A DNA stretch of 64,000 nucleotides, from assembly GCA_043798715.1 (NCBI GenBank), contig JAZDOK010000004.1:115428-179427 (forward strand), read 5' to 3'. The DNA is from JAZDOK01 sp043798715 (GTDB taxonomy: Bacteria > Vulcanimicrobiota > JAZDOK01). Both the position numbers and the translations under genes were made by a program. A model generated the notes under the pieces. That model was not told the origin of the DNA, did not search any database, and worked only from the letters and a program-made list of their open reading frames with translations. Below are positions 37,600 through 45,151 of the stretch, piece after piece (the stretch's first letter is position 1; every line of letters begins with the position of its first letter).

Positions 37600-38003
37600 A
37601 AGTGGTCCTTGATACCAACACCCTGGTTTCAGCAATCGGCTGGTCGGGACCTCCCCAAAGAATTTTAAATGCGTGCTTGCAAGGAAAATTCGAGCTTTAC
37701 ATCAGCCAGGCTCTCCTGGAGGAATTTATCCGGGTCATTTCCCGACCGAAACTCAAGGTTATTGCGCAGCATCCGGATTTGCCCTTGATATTATCCTGGC
37801 TCTATCAGCCATCGCACATCGTTCGCCCCAAAACCGTTATCAATGCCATTAAGAAGGACCCCGCGGACAACAAAGTGCTTGAATGCGCCGTGGAAGCAGG
37901 CGCCGAGGTTATAGTTTCCGGCGACAAGCACCTTCTTGCCCTGGAGGAGTTTCAAGGGATCCAAATACTGACGCCCGCCGCTGCAACCAGATTGTTTTTA
38001 TAG
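37596..38003 (+). CDS. PIN-domain toxin
   Basis: A 135-residue putative ribonuclease of the PIN family. Acidic metal ligands are seen in VVLDTNTLVSAI (D6), in LLEEFIRV and in KDPADNK and VSGDKHLL. It starts with GTG 37596 inside the antitoxin stop and is the expected partner of the Phd antitoxin. Cleavage target unknown. Confidence 0.92.
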   Translation: MKVVLDTNTLVSAIGWSGPPQRILNACLQGKFELYISQALLEEFIRVISRPKLKVIAQHPDLPLILSWLYQPSHIVRPKTVINAIKKDPADNKVLECAVEAGAEVIVSGDKHLLALEEFQGIQILTPAAATRLFL

Positions 38004-38076
38004 CCTCCGCACCTTATTTCCCCAGCAACCGATCACTAATTCCATACCCATGTCCCCTTCATTTTTCCCCCATATT

Positions 38077-39312
38077 CTACCACGATATATCCGGCCAATC
38101 ACTCATTAAAAGTTGGCGAATCTGAGTGGCTGGGAAATCGTTATTATTTGCAATGCGCAAGGCCAGGTTCTGAATAAATTTCACGGAGACCGCAGGTTTT
38201 CCAAGAGCGGCGGCGGCGTCTCTCAGTGCGTCGACCGCTCTGACCAGAGTTGCCCACTCGATTTCGTAGCCGTATCCTTCAAGAAGCAGGTCCATGGCCC
38301 GCAAGGCCACGGCGAACGAGAATTCGGGAGCGTCAAACCTGTTCTGATAAGCAGCCGTTATTAACGTGCCGGGGTTCAGTGTCCCATTTAAGGCGCACGT
38401 GTAAGCAATATCCATATGTCCGGCACTGCCGGCCGCTGCGAACCAGTTTCCGGGGTTGTCCGAATCGTCAATGAGATCCTGGAGGATGCGCCGGGTTTCG
38501 AGCTGCGGATATTTTTTTACGATCGCACGATACTGGTTGAGATAGGTGTGGCCTACCCGGAGAAAGCGGCCATATTGCTTATAAGCCTGCTCCCAATGGC
38601 CCTCCTCTATCAAGAGACGCTCGCAGAAACAGGTTATGGCCGTATCATCGTATCCCAGCGGGGAGCGGCAGTCTTCGGCGAAAGAAATAGCTTCTTCGAT
38701 TTTCCCCTGGCGGCGCAGAGCTTCCGCCCAATAGTATTGCTCGGACCAATGTCGGTGGGAAGCTGATTTTAAAAGCGATTGGAGTTCATTATATCGTCCG
38801 GCTTCCAGCAGGCAGGAGAAGCACATGATGTTGTCCGGTGAATAGATGAACTTTCCGGAAAGCGAGGATAAGCTCGAGACCAACTCCAACAATCGGTCCG
38901 CCCACTCGCGGATCAGGTCCGGCTCTTTGCAAATTATCCCCCAAATCCGGCGCACCTGAAAAAGATAGTCAACGCCGTCATCCTGAACGGCCGAATAAAG
39001 CCTGTCAATCCATTTGCGCCTGGTGGCCGTATCAGCCGGCGCCTGGACAAGGAGGGGAAGGAGTTTGTCAAGCGTGAGCCAGACGGCTGTCCCAAGTGCC
39101 CCCGAGGAGGAGTCCACCGCCTGAAGCGCCGGCCAGAGGCGTTCGCAAAGAGTCACGACGCCCTCCCCGGCACGAATAGGATCGGCCTTCGATGTTCGCT
39201 TGATCTCCGAAGTTGCCTCATTCAGCCTTTTACAGGCCAAAACAGACCCCCGCCACCCGAAGGCTCTGGTTCTTAAATATCGCTTAAACTGCCAAGCCGC
39301 TGACGTCGTCAT
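38077..39312 (-). CDS. Unknown helical-repeat protein
   Basis: A 411-residue protein I do not recognise. It is helical throughout; the middle has TPR-like pairs (LLEAGRYNELQSLLKS, YYWAEALRRQGKIEEAISFA, WEQAYKQYGRFLRVG). There is no signal peptide or membrane segment. Its ATG overlaps the stop of a short upstream reading frame as TAATG, so it was translated as the second gene of an operon whose first gene is now only a remnant (39312-39476). It lies in the accessory island between two toxin-antitoxin loci, which fits a defence or stress role, but this is only context. Confidence 0.7.
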   Translation of the reverse strand: MTTSAAWQFKRYLRTRAFGWRGSVLACKRLNEATSEIKRTSKADPIRAGEGVVTLCERLWPALQAVDSSSGALGTAVWLTLDKLLPLLVQAPADTATRRKWIDRLYSAVQDDGVDYLFQVRRIWGIICKEPDLIREWADRLLELVSSLSSLSGKFIYSPDNIMCFSCLLEAGRYNELQSLLKSASHRHWSEQYYWAEALRRQGKIEEAISFAEDCRSPLGYDDTAITCFCERLLIEEGHWEQAYKQYGRFLRVGHTYLNQYRAIVKKYPQLETRRILQDLIDDSDNPGNWFAAAGSAGHMDIAYTCALNGTLNPGTLITAAYQNRFDAPEFSFAVALRAMDLLLEGYGYEIEWATLVRAVDALRDAAAALGKPAVSVKFIQNLALRIANNNDFPATQIRQLLMSDWPDISW

Positions 39313-39476
39313 TATTTTTCAATTCTTTTAAATGATTTGAATTTGACCTGATAGCTTAAGGTCGTCCAGATTTCGGTTTCAAGACTCTTGACATTCTCTA
39401 CATTCGTGTTGACGGAGAAATCAATTCCGATTCGGGGAAAAGAGGATACTGCCTTTTTAGCACGGCAGATTCTCAT
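39312..39476 (-). pseudogene. C-terminal remnant of a gene coupled to the helical-repeat gene
   Basis: A 54-codon frame ending IEK-stop, with TAATG overlap to the ATG of the next gene. Its last 40 or so residues (from PRIGIDFSVNTNVENVKS onward) look like a real protein end (beta-strand pattern, normal codon use), while its first 10-14 codons lie within the dispersed repeat at 39437-39504. I interpret it as a gene truncated by that repeat. Family not recognised. Confidence 0.55.
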
Positions 39477-39504
39477 TCGGCGTAAAAGGCTCTGACCCCT
39501 TTAT
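39437..39504. repeat. Dispersed repeat R1, copy 1
   Basis: About 68 bases, including GCACGGCAGATTCT and GGCTCTGACCCCTTTA. It matches 43555-43624 with a few differences. It contains the GGGTCAGAGCC motif shared with the other repeats of this island. Confidence 0.8.
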
Positions 39505-39559
39505 TCCTGGCGAAACGAGGACGACGACAGGGCAGGAGCATCAGCGACAGCCTCAAATA

Positions 39560-39859
39560 TCAGGAGGCGCGTGGCAGCTTTCGGATGTCTTTTAATTCCT
39601 CTTCAATCCTCTGTTTTTCTTCATCCAGGTCGTAGTCGTTCTGGAGGCCGAGCCAGAACTGGGGGGAATTTCCGAAATAACAGCTGAATCTAAGAGCCGT
39701 ATCTGCAGTAATTCTCCGCTTCTTTTTCAGAATCTCAGAAATTCTCGTCTGGGGTATTTTAGTTTCTTTCGCAAGGCGATAGGGTGTGATCCCGAGCGGT
39801 TTTAAGAACTCCTCATCCAGTACCTCCCCCGGATGGATGTTTGCAAGTTTCAGCATCAT
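39560..39859 (-). CDS. higA: HigA-family antitoxin
   Basis: A 99-residue XRE-type HTH antitoxin: HPGEVLDEEFLKPLGIT and YRLAKETKIPQTRISEILKKKR are the family signature, then FSCYFGNSPQFWLGLQNDYD. AGAGGTG precedes ATG 39859. It follows higB by 15 bases, the toxin-first order typical of higBA. Confidence 0.95.
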   Translation of the reverse strand: MMLKLANIHPGEVLDEEFLKPLGITPYRLAKETKIPQTRISEILKKKRRITADTALRFSCYFGNSPQFWLGLQNDYDLDEEKQRIEEELKDIRKLPRAS

Positions 39860-39874
39860 TTCACCTCTATTTCT

Positions 39875-40156
39875 CTAATGATAGTCAACGATTTCTACGT
39901 TATAACAATTCCCGTTTTGCCATTCGAAACAAATCCTCCATCGGTCATTGATGCGGATGCTGTACTGTCCTTCCCGATCGCCTTTTAGCCTTTCAAGAAA
40001 ATTCGAGGGCGGCACCCGCAAATCATTGAGCATATGGGAATTATTGAGCATCCTTAACTTTCTCCTGGCGATGGCCTGAATGTCAAAAGGCAATTTTCTC
40101 GAAGGGAGGCCATCCCATATTTTTCTGGTTTCTTTCGAGCGAAATGACTGAATCAC
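39875..40156 (-). CDS. higB: HigB/RelE-like toxin
   Basis: A 93-residue mRNA interferase. It begins MIQSFRSKETRKIW and contains GQYSIRINDRWRICFEW and NVEIVDYH, the HigB (Proteic killer) signature. The start is GTG 40156. The promoter at 40163-40191 would begin transcription at about the start codon itself, so the transcript may be leaderless. Confidence 0.95.
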   Translation of the reverse strand: MIQSFRSKETRKIWDGLPSRKLPFDIQAIARRKLRMLNNSHMLNDLRVPPSNFLERLKGDREGQYSIRINDRWRICFEWQNGNCYNVEIVDYH

Positions 40157-40162
40157 AGCACT

Positions 40163-40191
40163 ATAGTATCACATCGCGTTACTATTGTCAA
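40163..40191 (-). promoter_or_regulatory. higBA promoter with inverted-repeat operator
   Basis: On the minus strand TTGACA (40191-40186), a 17-base spacer, and TACTAT (40168-40163). The -10 and the start of the spacer form an inverted repeat ATAGTA...TACTAT, suitable for HigA binding. The expected start site is near 40156. The remaining 40192-40417 shows no gene, only fragments such as TAAGATGTCCCC and GGTGACATATTCCC. Confidence 0.7.
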
Positions 40192-40417
40192 AAAGCAGCA
40201 ATCAAGGGGATATGCCTACACAGAACTAAGTAAGATGTCCCCATAAATGTTAGGAGGATGACAGAATCCCTGGGTAATTAAGGTGACATATTCCCTGGGG
40301 AAGGACACCGGCACGAAGGAAAAGGAGAACCGGGCAAAAATCTTGAATTTTCCCTTGGAACAAGTTTTACGCGTTCCGTCTAATTATTATTAGACCACAG
40401 GGATGGGATGATTGAAG

Positions 40418-40516
40418 ATGGTATTTGAGTGGGACGAAAATAAATCACAGCAGAATATCAAGACGCATGGTGTATCCTTCCAGGAAAGCGCGACGGTATT
40501 CGGGGACCCGCTATGA
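40418..40516 (+). pseudogene. Truncated BrnT toxin gene
   Basis: ATG 40418 opens 32 codons that match the BrnT N-terminus: FEWDENKSQQNIKTHGVSF then VFGDPL, and stop. Normal BrnT is about 90 residues, so roughly two thirds is missing, presumably by a deletion whose right end meets the next gene. The stop overlaps the next ATG (ATGA). Confidence 0.75.
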
Positions 40517-40755
40517 AGAAGGCTGAAGAAATGCGTAAAGAGTATCGCCGTGAAGACCTGGGCCAGGGTACAAGAGGGAAGCACTACAATGAATATGTGA
40601 AGGGCTCGAATCTTGTTTTGCTCAGCCCGGATGTAGCCGCGGCTTTCCCCGACGATGATTCGGTAAATACCGCTTTAAGAGGGTTATTGGATCTCGCCAA
40701 GAGAACTAAAGGCCCCAAAAGCCGCCCCAGCCGACGCACAGGAACGCGCGGCTGA
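40513..40755 (+). CDS. Antitoxin-like partner of BrnT
   Basis: An 80-residue basic protein with EYRREDLGQGTRGKHYNEY and NLVLLSPDVAAAFPDDDSVN, as in the small proteins that follow brnT genes and act as antitoxins. The last 11 residues (SRPSRRTGTRG) are read from the repeat at 40725-40821 and are not part of the family. It remains after loss of the toxin. Confidence 0.75.
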   Translation: MKKAEEMRKEYRREDLGQGTRGKHYNEYVKGSNLVLLSPDVAAAFPDDDSVNTALRGLLDLAKRTKGPKSRPSRRTGTRG

Positions 40756-40821
40756 GCTTTGTCGTAAAGGGCTCTGACCCTTTTCCCCCTATTCTGTCAA
40801 TTGTGTAGACGTGACCCCTAT
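40725..40821. repeat. Composite dispersed repeat R2, copy 1
   Basis: About 97 bases made of CCCAGCCGACGCACAGG..., GCTCTGACCCTTTT and ATTCTGTCAATTGTGTAGAC. A near-identical copy is at 43625-43726, and its last part recurs at 42141-42180. It overlaps the antitoxin end and runs up to the stop of the ATPase gene. Confidence 0.85.
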
Positions 40822-40822
40822 G

Positions 40823-42019
40823 TCATAAGGCAAACCAGGGATAGACAATCGTTCCAGCTCTTTTAAAGGACGAATCCCCGCCATACACAAGAGCGGCCGG
40901 ATCGTTGGAGCGGCTGGAGAGATTCCGCCAGTCATTCAATCCTTTGAAAAAGTCGCCCGCAATGGTCTGAGCTGATTTAACCTCCACCGGAGTCAGCCGG
41001 CCACCCTGTTCGACGAGGAGATCCACCTCCCGTCCGGATGTGTCACGCCAGAAACTCAGGGCAGGCAGCTCGCCCCGGTTCAAGAAGTTCTTGTAGAATT
41101 CGGATAAGACGTAACTTTCAAAAATGCCGCCCTTCATCGCGTGATGGTGAAGCTCCTCCGGGAATCGAATCTGAAGAAGGAAGCACAAAAGACCGGTGTC
41201 CAGGAAATAAAGCTTCGGGCTTTTGATAAGGCGTTTCCCGAAGTTCTGGTGATGAGGTCTGAGAAGCACGATCAGAAAGCTGGCCTCCAGAACCGAAATC
41301 CAGCGTCTTGCGGTCGTATGCGTGATGCCGCAGTCTGAGGCCAGGGACGACAAATTTAACAGCTGGGCGTTCCGACCGGCACAGAGCCGGACAAATCGGC
41401 CGAAGGACTCCAGGTCGCCCATCTTCAAAACATTCCGGACGTCCCGCTCCAGGTAAGTCTGGTAATAATTTCCCAGCCAGTCCTGCGGGGGTAGCCTTTT
41501 GTCGTGAATCCGTGGATAAAAACCTGTAAAAAGGACTTCTGCCAGTTTTTTTCCCGGTGCTCCGGTACCCTGATAAGTTTTTCTTCCCAGTTCCGAAAGA
41601 GTAAAAGGCTTATGACCGGACAGTTCGGCATGGGAAAACGGCAAAAGGTGCAGAACGGCACATCGTCCGGCCAGAGATTGGGAAATGCCCTGGAGAAGGA
41701 GAAAATTATGCGAGCCTGTCAGGATGAATTGTCCCGCTTTATTCTGTTCATCCACCATGACTTGAATATAGGAAAACAAGTCCGGGACGCGCTGGGCTTC
41801 GTCCAGAATAACCGGGCCTTCAAACTGCGAGAGAAACCCCCGGGGATCTTCCATAGCAAAAGCGCGTTGATCGGGAAGCTCTAGAGTTGAGTAGGCGTAA
41901 TCTTTAAATACGGCTCTGACCAGGGTGGTTTTGCCCGATTGACGCGGCCCCGTGACTGTTACGACCGGATATCGGCCGGCGGCCTCCTTGAGTTTTTTCG
42001 CCAGGGTTCGAGGAATCAT
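40823..42019 (-). CDS. AAA_14/DUF4143 ATPase
   Basis: A 398-residue P-loop ATPase: Walker A TGPRQSGKTTL, Walker B PVILDEAQRVPDLF, sensor ILTGSHNFLLL, and a C-terminal DUF4143 nuclease-like fold with SFWRDTSGREVDLLVEQGGR and PVEVKSAQ. Such proteins are common in accessory islands; the exact role is unknown. ATG 42019 behind AAGAGGT is used; the frame to 42085 adds an unsupported N-terminus. The 3' end abuts the composite repeat. Confidence 0.88.
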   Translation of the reverse strand: MIPRTLAKKLKEAAGRYPVVTVTGPRQSGKTTLVRAVFKDYAYSTLELPDQRAFAMEDPRGFLSQFEGPVILDEAQRVPDLFSYIQVMVDEQNKAGQFILTGSHNFLLLQGISQSLAGRCAVLHLLPFSHAELSGHKPFTLSELGRKTYQGTGAPGKKLAEVLFTGFYPRIHDKRLPPQDWLGNYYQTYLERDVRNVLKMGDLESFGRFVRLCAGRNAQLLNLSSLASDCGITHTTARRWISVLEASFLIVLLRPHHQNFGKRLIKSPKLYFLDTGLLCFLLQIRFPEELHHHAMKGGIFESYVLSEFYKNFLNRGELPALSFWRDTSGREVDLLVEQGGRLTPVEVKSAQTIAGDFFKGLNDWRNLSSRSNDPAALVYGGDSSFKRAGTIVYPWFAL

Positions 42020-42140
42020 GGCCGTACCTCTTTTGCTATTTGAATATCCAATATTCAATTTACATGATATCTCGAATTTTGTCAACCGATGGAGGCAGAC
42101 TTCTCCTCAAGGGCAGCCTGCCCCCTTTATTCTCGGCATC

Positions 42141-42180
42141 TTTTCCCCTATTCTGTCAATTGTGTAGACGCGACCCCTAT
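42141..42180. repeat. Partial copy of composite repeat R2
   Basis: TTTTCCCCTATTCTGTCAAT onward matches the last 40 bases of the other two copies, followed by two short repeats of GACCCCTATATCC. The 42020-42470 gap is otherwise gene-free and carries repeats only. Confidence 0.8.
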
Positions 42181-42308
42181 ATCCTTCGACCCCTATATCC
42201 TTGCCTCCAGGAAAATGATTGTTTCTTTCCCGGATAGATCCGACATAAAAAGTATTTTTCCTACTGAATTGGAAAACTATTTTCTGACAGCCTGTGCCCC
42301 CAATGTCA

Positions 42309-42378
42309 CCCGTTCGCCCTGAGCCTGTCGAAGGGCAAGACCCATCCGTTCATGGTTCGACAAGCTCACCACGAACGG
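42309..42378. repeat. REP-like inverted element
   Basis: Two arms, CCGTTCGCCCTGAGCCTGTC at 42310 onward and CCGTTCATGGTTCGACAAGC through ACGAACGG at 42378. The second arm folds on itself (CCGTTC...GAACGG). Sequences of this type recur in many bacterial genomes as short palindromic elements. Confidence 0.7.
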
Positions 42379-42453
42379 AAACGAAGCGAGAAGGAGAAAG
42401 GAGACGCTTGTTTTTTTCAGGGAATTCGTGACTGGCACAAATTATTCAATTTC

Positions 42454-42474
42454 CATTTTCGGACAGCCTGTCAA
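42454..42474. repeat. 21-bp dispersed repeat containing GACAGCCTGTC, copy 2
   Basis: Exact copy of 14938-14958. Here it overlaps the stop codon of the RhuM gene. A diverged copy (TTTTCTGACAGCCTGTG) lies at 42289-42306. Confidence 0.8.
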
Positions 42475-43454
42475 GGCTTGTCCTTCGTTGGCGGCGGCAA
42501 TTGCTTGACGGCGCGGTCGAAGTCGGATTCGAGGTGCCGATCCTCGATATTGCGAAACTCGACGAACTCGCGTTCCGAGTGGGTTCGGGCCAACTCGGCC
42601 GACACTTTACCGGCGTTCTGTAATATTTCCCGGTCGTTCAATGTCAAAAAACCCTCCAGCTTCGTGATCCAATCGTTCATCGTCATGGCTATCCGACGCT
42701 CGGCCTGGGACTCGGCAAAGATGAGATACTGTTCGACGAGGTTATTGAGCGCACGCAGCTCTTCTTCATTTAAATAGTTTTTTGCAATGGCGACGTCCGA
42801 TTTGCGGATACGCGCCCCCTCCCAGTTAGTGAGACCCATGTTCGGCATTCTGCTGTCAGCGCGGAACAAGATAACCTCGACGGCGGTCTGGCCGTGAATA
42901 GCGTAATGCACCTTGTTTTGCACCGTAGCGAAGAACTCCTGGGTGAGCGGGTGGTCCTTGTCGTAGTCTATGCTCGTGGCGTAGATGTCTGTGATTTTCT
43001 GGTAAAAACGCCGCTCGCTCGTGCGGATATCCTGGATGCGCCGGGTGAGCTCCTCGAAGTAGTCGTTTCCTGCTTTCGGGTTTTTCAGACGCTCGTCATC
43101 CAGCACAAAGCCCTTGATGATGTACTCTTTAAGCTTGTCTGCGGCCCACTGACGGAAGCGCACGGCCACCGGGCTACGCACCCTGAAACCCAGGGCCAGG
43201 ACCATGTCGAGGTTGTAATGAGCCACCTCGTACTGTTTACCGTCTGCGGCAGTTGTTCGGAAAAACCGAACAACTGAATCTTCCTCCAGTTCTTCGTCCT
43301 CAAAGATGTGTTTGATGTGTTCACTGATGGTGCCCTTGGCCTTGCCGAACAACTCCACGAGCTGCTTCTGGTTGAGCCAGATGTTCCGGTCTTCGAGGCG
43401 AACGTCGAGTTTCGTGCGGCCGTCCTCGCTCTGGTAGATGAGAATCTGGTTCAT
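42471..43454 (-). CDS. RhuM-family protein
   Basis: A 327-residue protein of the RhuM (virulence) family: WLNQKQLVELFGKAKGTISEHIKHIF, then AHYNLDMVLALGFRVRS and FRQWAADKLKEYIIKGFVLDDERLK are the conserved core. RhuM genes are often found in restriction-modification islands. The ATG 43454 overlaps the stop of a Mod methylase remnant (TGATG), so it was translationally coupled. GGAGCC serves as ribosome site. Function unknown. Confidence 0.88.
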   Translation of the reverse strand: MNQILIYQSEDGRTKLDVRLEDRNIWLNQKQLVELFGKAKGTISEHIKHIFEDEELEEDSVVRFFRTTAADGKQYEVAHYNLDMVLALGFRVRSPVAVRFRQWAADKLKEYIIKGFVLDDERLKNPKAGNDYFEELTRRIQDIRTSERRFYQKITDIYATSIDYDKDHPLTQEFFATVQNKVHYAIHGQTAVEVILFRADSRMPNMGLTNWEGARIRKSDVAIAKNYLNEEELRALNNLVEQYLIFAESQAERRIAMTMNDWITKLEGFLTLNDREILQNAGKVSAELARTHSEREFVEFRNIEDRHLESDFDRAVKQLPPPTKDKP

Positions 43455-43552
43455 CACAGGCTCCTCACGTTTAGTAGCCCGTGCTGGCTGAGGATGGCGG
43501 CAAGGTTGGTCTTGGCGACATCATCGGCAAAGGCGCTGTCACGGAAGACGCA
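43454..43552 (-). pseudogene. C-terminal remnant of a type III Mod DNA methyltransferase
   Basis: On the minus strand the frame reads CVFRDSAFADDVAKTNLAAI, then LSQHGLLNVRSL and TGA, matching the far C-terminus of type III restriction-modification Mod subunits (as I recall the family). Everything upstream is replaced by the dispersed repeat at 43555-43624. Its TGA overlaps the ATG of rhuM. Confidence 0.65.
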
Positions 43553-43554
43553 AG

Positions 43555-43624
43555 AGAAAAGAGGACAGAGCCTTTTTAAGCACGGCAGATTCTAATTCGT
43601 CGTAAAGGGCACTGTCCCCTTTAT
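43555..43624. repeat. Dispersed repeat R1, copy 2
   Basis: Matches 39437-39504 over about 66 bases. It truncates the Mod remnant just as copy 1 truncates the frame at 39312-39476. Confidence 0.8.
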
Positions 43625-43726
43625 CCCAGCCGACGCACAGGAACGCGCGGCTGAGCTTTGTCGTTCGTCGTAAGGGGCTCTGACCCTTTTATCCTTATTC
43701 TGTCAATTGTGTAGACGCGACCCCTA
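43625..43726. repeat. Composite dispersed repeat R2, copy 2
   Basis: Near-identical to 40725-40821, with a small internal duplication (TCGTTCG). It follows R1 directly, giving about 170 bases of repeat. From 43727 to 44074 I see no gene; a TATAAT at 44029-44034 may belong to the NERD gene promoter. Confidence 0.85.
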
Positions 43727-43852
43727 TGACCTTGAATTTTCCCTCCCAGATCATCTCCTTAAAAAAAACATGAAGTCGAGCATCCCGACTGATTGTACCA
43801 CACCCACTGTGACAAAGACTGTCATTGTGATTTCAGATGACGATTTTTTTAT

Positions 43853-43891
43853 ATAATCCCCGGCATAAACCTGATTGCCTCGCCCATTGCC
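43853..43891. repeat. Imperfect direct repeat left of the NERD gene
   Basis: ATAATCCCCGGCATAAACCT then GATT and a C-rich end. A related sequence is at 44891-44930, about 1.04 kb away on the other side of the gene. Confidence 0.6.
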
Positions 43892-44074
43892 AAGGAAGTC
43901 CAATTGAAGCCCCTCTACTGTCACCAATAGAAAATCATCTCAATTTCGCCGTTTTCCCCTGCATGCAAGAAAAAAGACCTGTCACAGACCGCCTTTCCCC
44001 CGCCAAAAAGGTGTGGCGGCCACTTTTGTATAATTGAAACCAATAAAAATTTTTCCAAAAAACGGAGTGAGTGT

Positions 44075-44875
44075 ATGCAAGAGGCTAAAAAAAGAACAGG
44101 TAAAAAATCTCCCATAAAAAAAGCACCTCTTCGTCTTCCCGGACAGTTCTTGGATGAGAAGATAAAAGATATAAAGTATGACATGCTATGGAATGTCTTT
44201 GTGTGCCTTATGTATTTAACTTCGCTTGTAATCGCATGGCTGTTCTACTTGTTCCCAAAGACATTTTTGTTGCCTCTTTTACTTCTACTGACCCTTGTTT
44301 CTGTACTTGTTTTTATTTTCTATGGGACAAGAATTTCTAAACAATGGAAGGAAATAGACAACCACAAGCTCGGCCGCGTCGGGGAAATAGAAGTCGGGCA
44401 GACCTTGGAAAAATTACGAGAGCAGGGCTGCCGGATCTTTCACGACATTCAGATGGGAAATTATAATATCGATCATGTCGTTTTATCTACTAAGGGGGTT
44501 TTCGTGATTGAGACGAAGACGCGAAGAAAACCGGCAGAAGGCCGCACTGAGATTGTTTATGAGGGTGATTTGATTAGAATAAACGGTTCGCCGAATAAAA
44601 CTGACATTGAGCAGGCAAAAAGTCAGGCCTGCGGTTTTCATAAATTTTTCAAGCTAATTACAGGGAATTCTTATTTTGTAAGGCCTGTTATTGTGTATCC
44701 TGGTTGGTATGTGACTTCTTCTTTTGATCCCGAGAAAAGCGATATGTGGGTGCTAAACCCCGATCAACTCAGTCAAAAGATCGCAGCTCAACCTGAAGTC
44801 ATCAAACCCAAGGAACTGGAGACTATTGCAAATCAATTGGAATACCATATACGCGAAAAATCTGATTTAAAGTAG
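44075..44875 (+). CDS. NERD-domain membrane protein
   Basis: A 266-residue protein. The basic N-terminus is followed by two membrane helices (about residues 42-90) and a cytosolic NERD (nuclease-related) domain: LGRVGEIEVGQTLEKL, DHVVLSTKGVFVIETKTRRK and RPVIVYPGW, with the E...D...E-x-K pattern of restriction-like nucleases. NERD proteins act in DNA processing and appear in defence islands. CGGAGTG precedes ATG 44075. It is flanked by imperfect direct repeats and is more AT-rich than nearby core genes, which suggests transfer. Confidence 0.85.
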   Translation: MQEAKKRTGKKSPIKKAPLRLPGQFLDEKIKDIKYDMLWNVFVCLMYLTSLVIAWLFYLFPKTFLLPLLLLLTLVSVLVFIFYGTRISKQWKEIDNHKLGRVGEIEVGQTLEKLREQGCRIFHDIQMGNYNIDHVVLSTKGVFVIETKTRRKPAEGRTEIVYEGDLIRINGSPNKTDIEQAKSQACGFHKFFKLITGNSYFVRPVIVYPGWYVTSSFDPEKSDMWVLNPDQLSQKIAAQPEVIKPKELETIANQLEYHIREKSDLK

Positions 44876-44890
44876 ATACATTTTTTAAAT

Positions 44891-44930
44891 AAAATCCCCG
44901 GCATCGACCTGATTTACCCTCCCCCTTGCC
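44891..44930. repeat. Imperfect direct repeat right of the NERD gene
   Basis: AAATCCCCGGCATCGACCTG then ATT and a C-rich end; partner of 43853-43891 at about 80 percent identity. Confidence 0.6.
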
Positions 44931-45033
44931 AGAACAGGAGTATCGACGGGAGAGGTTGTGAGCCACAGAGCGAAAGCGCTGGATCGAAGAAGGTTAAAGT
45001 GAAGGCTTCGTAGAGATAACGGCTCTGGGTAGA

Positions 45034-45051
45034 GCAGACCTTTAGGTCTGC
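45034..45051. repeat. Short hairpin
   Basis: GCAGACC-TTTA-GGTCTGC, a perfect 7-bp stem. It lies in the gene-free 44876-45151 segment and is not followed by a T run, so it is not a clear terminator. Confidence 0.5.
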
Positions 45052-45151
45052 AAAACTAGCTTCATGCCCCCGCACAGTCATCGTCCTAATCATGGCGTCC
45101 ACCGGTACTTTTTCATCCGGCTTCTCGGCTTTTCAGGGAAGTTCGAACCCT

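Noticed and set aside
45034..45051. Terminator at the GCAGACC hairpin
   Set aside because: No T run follows on either strand and no gene ends close by.
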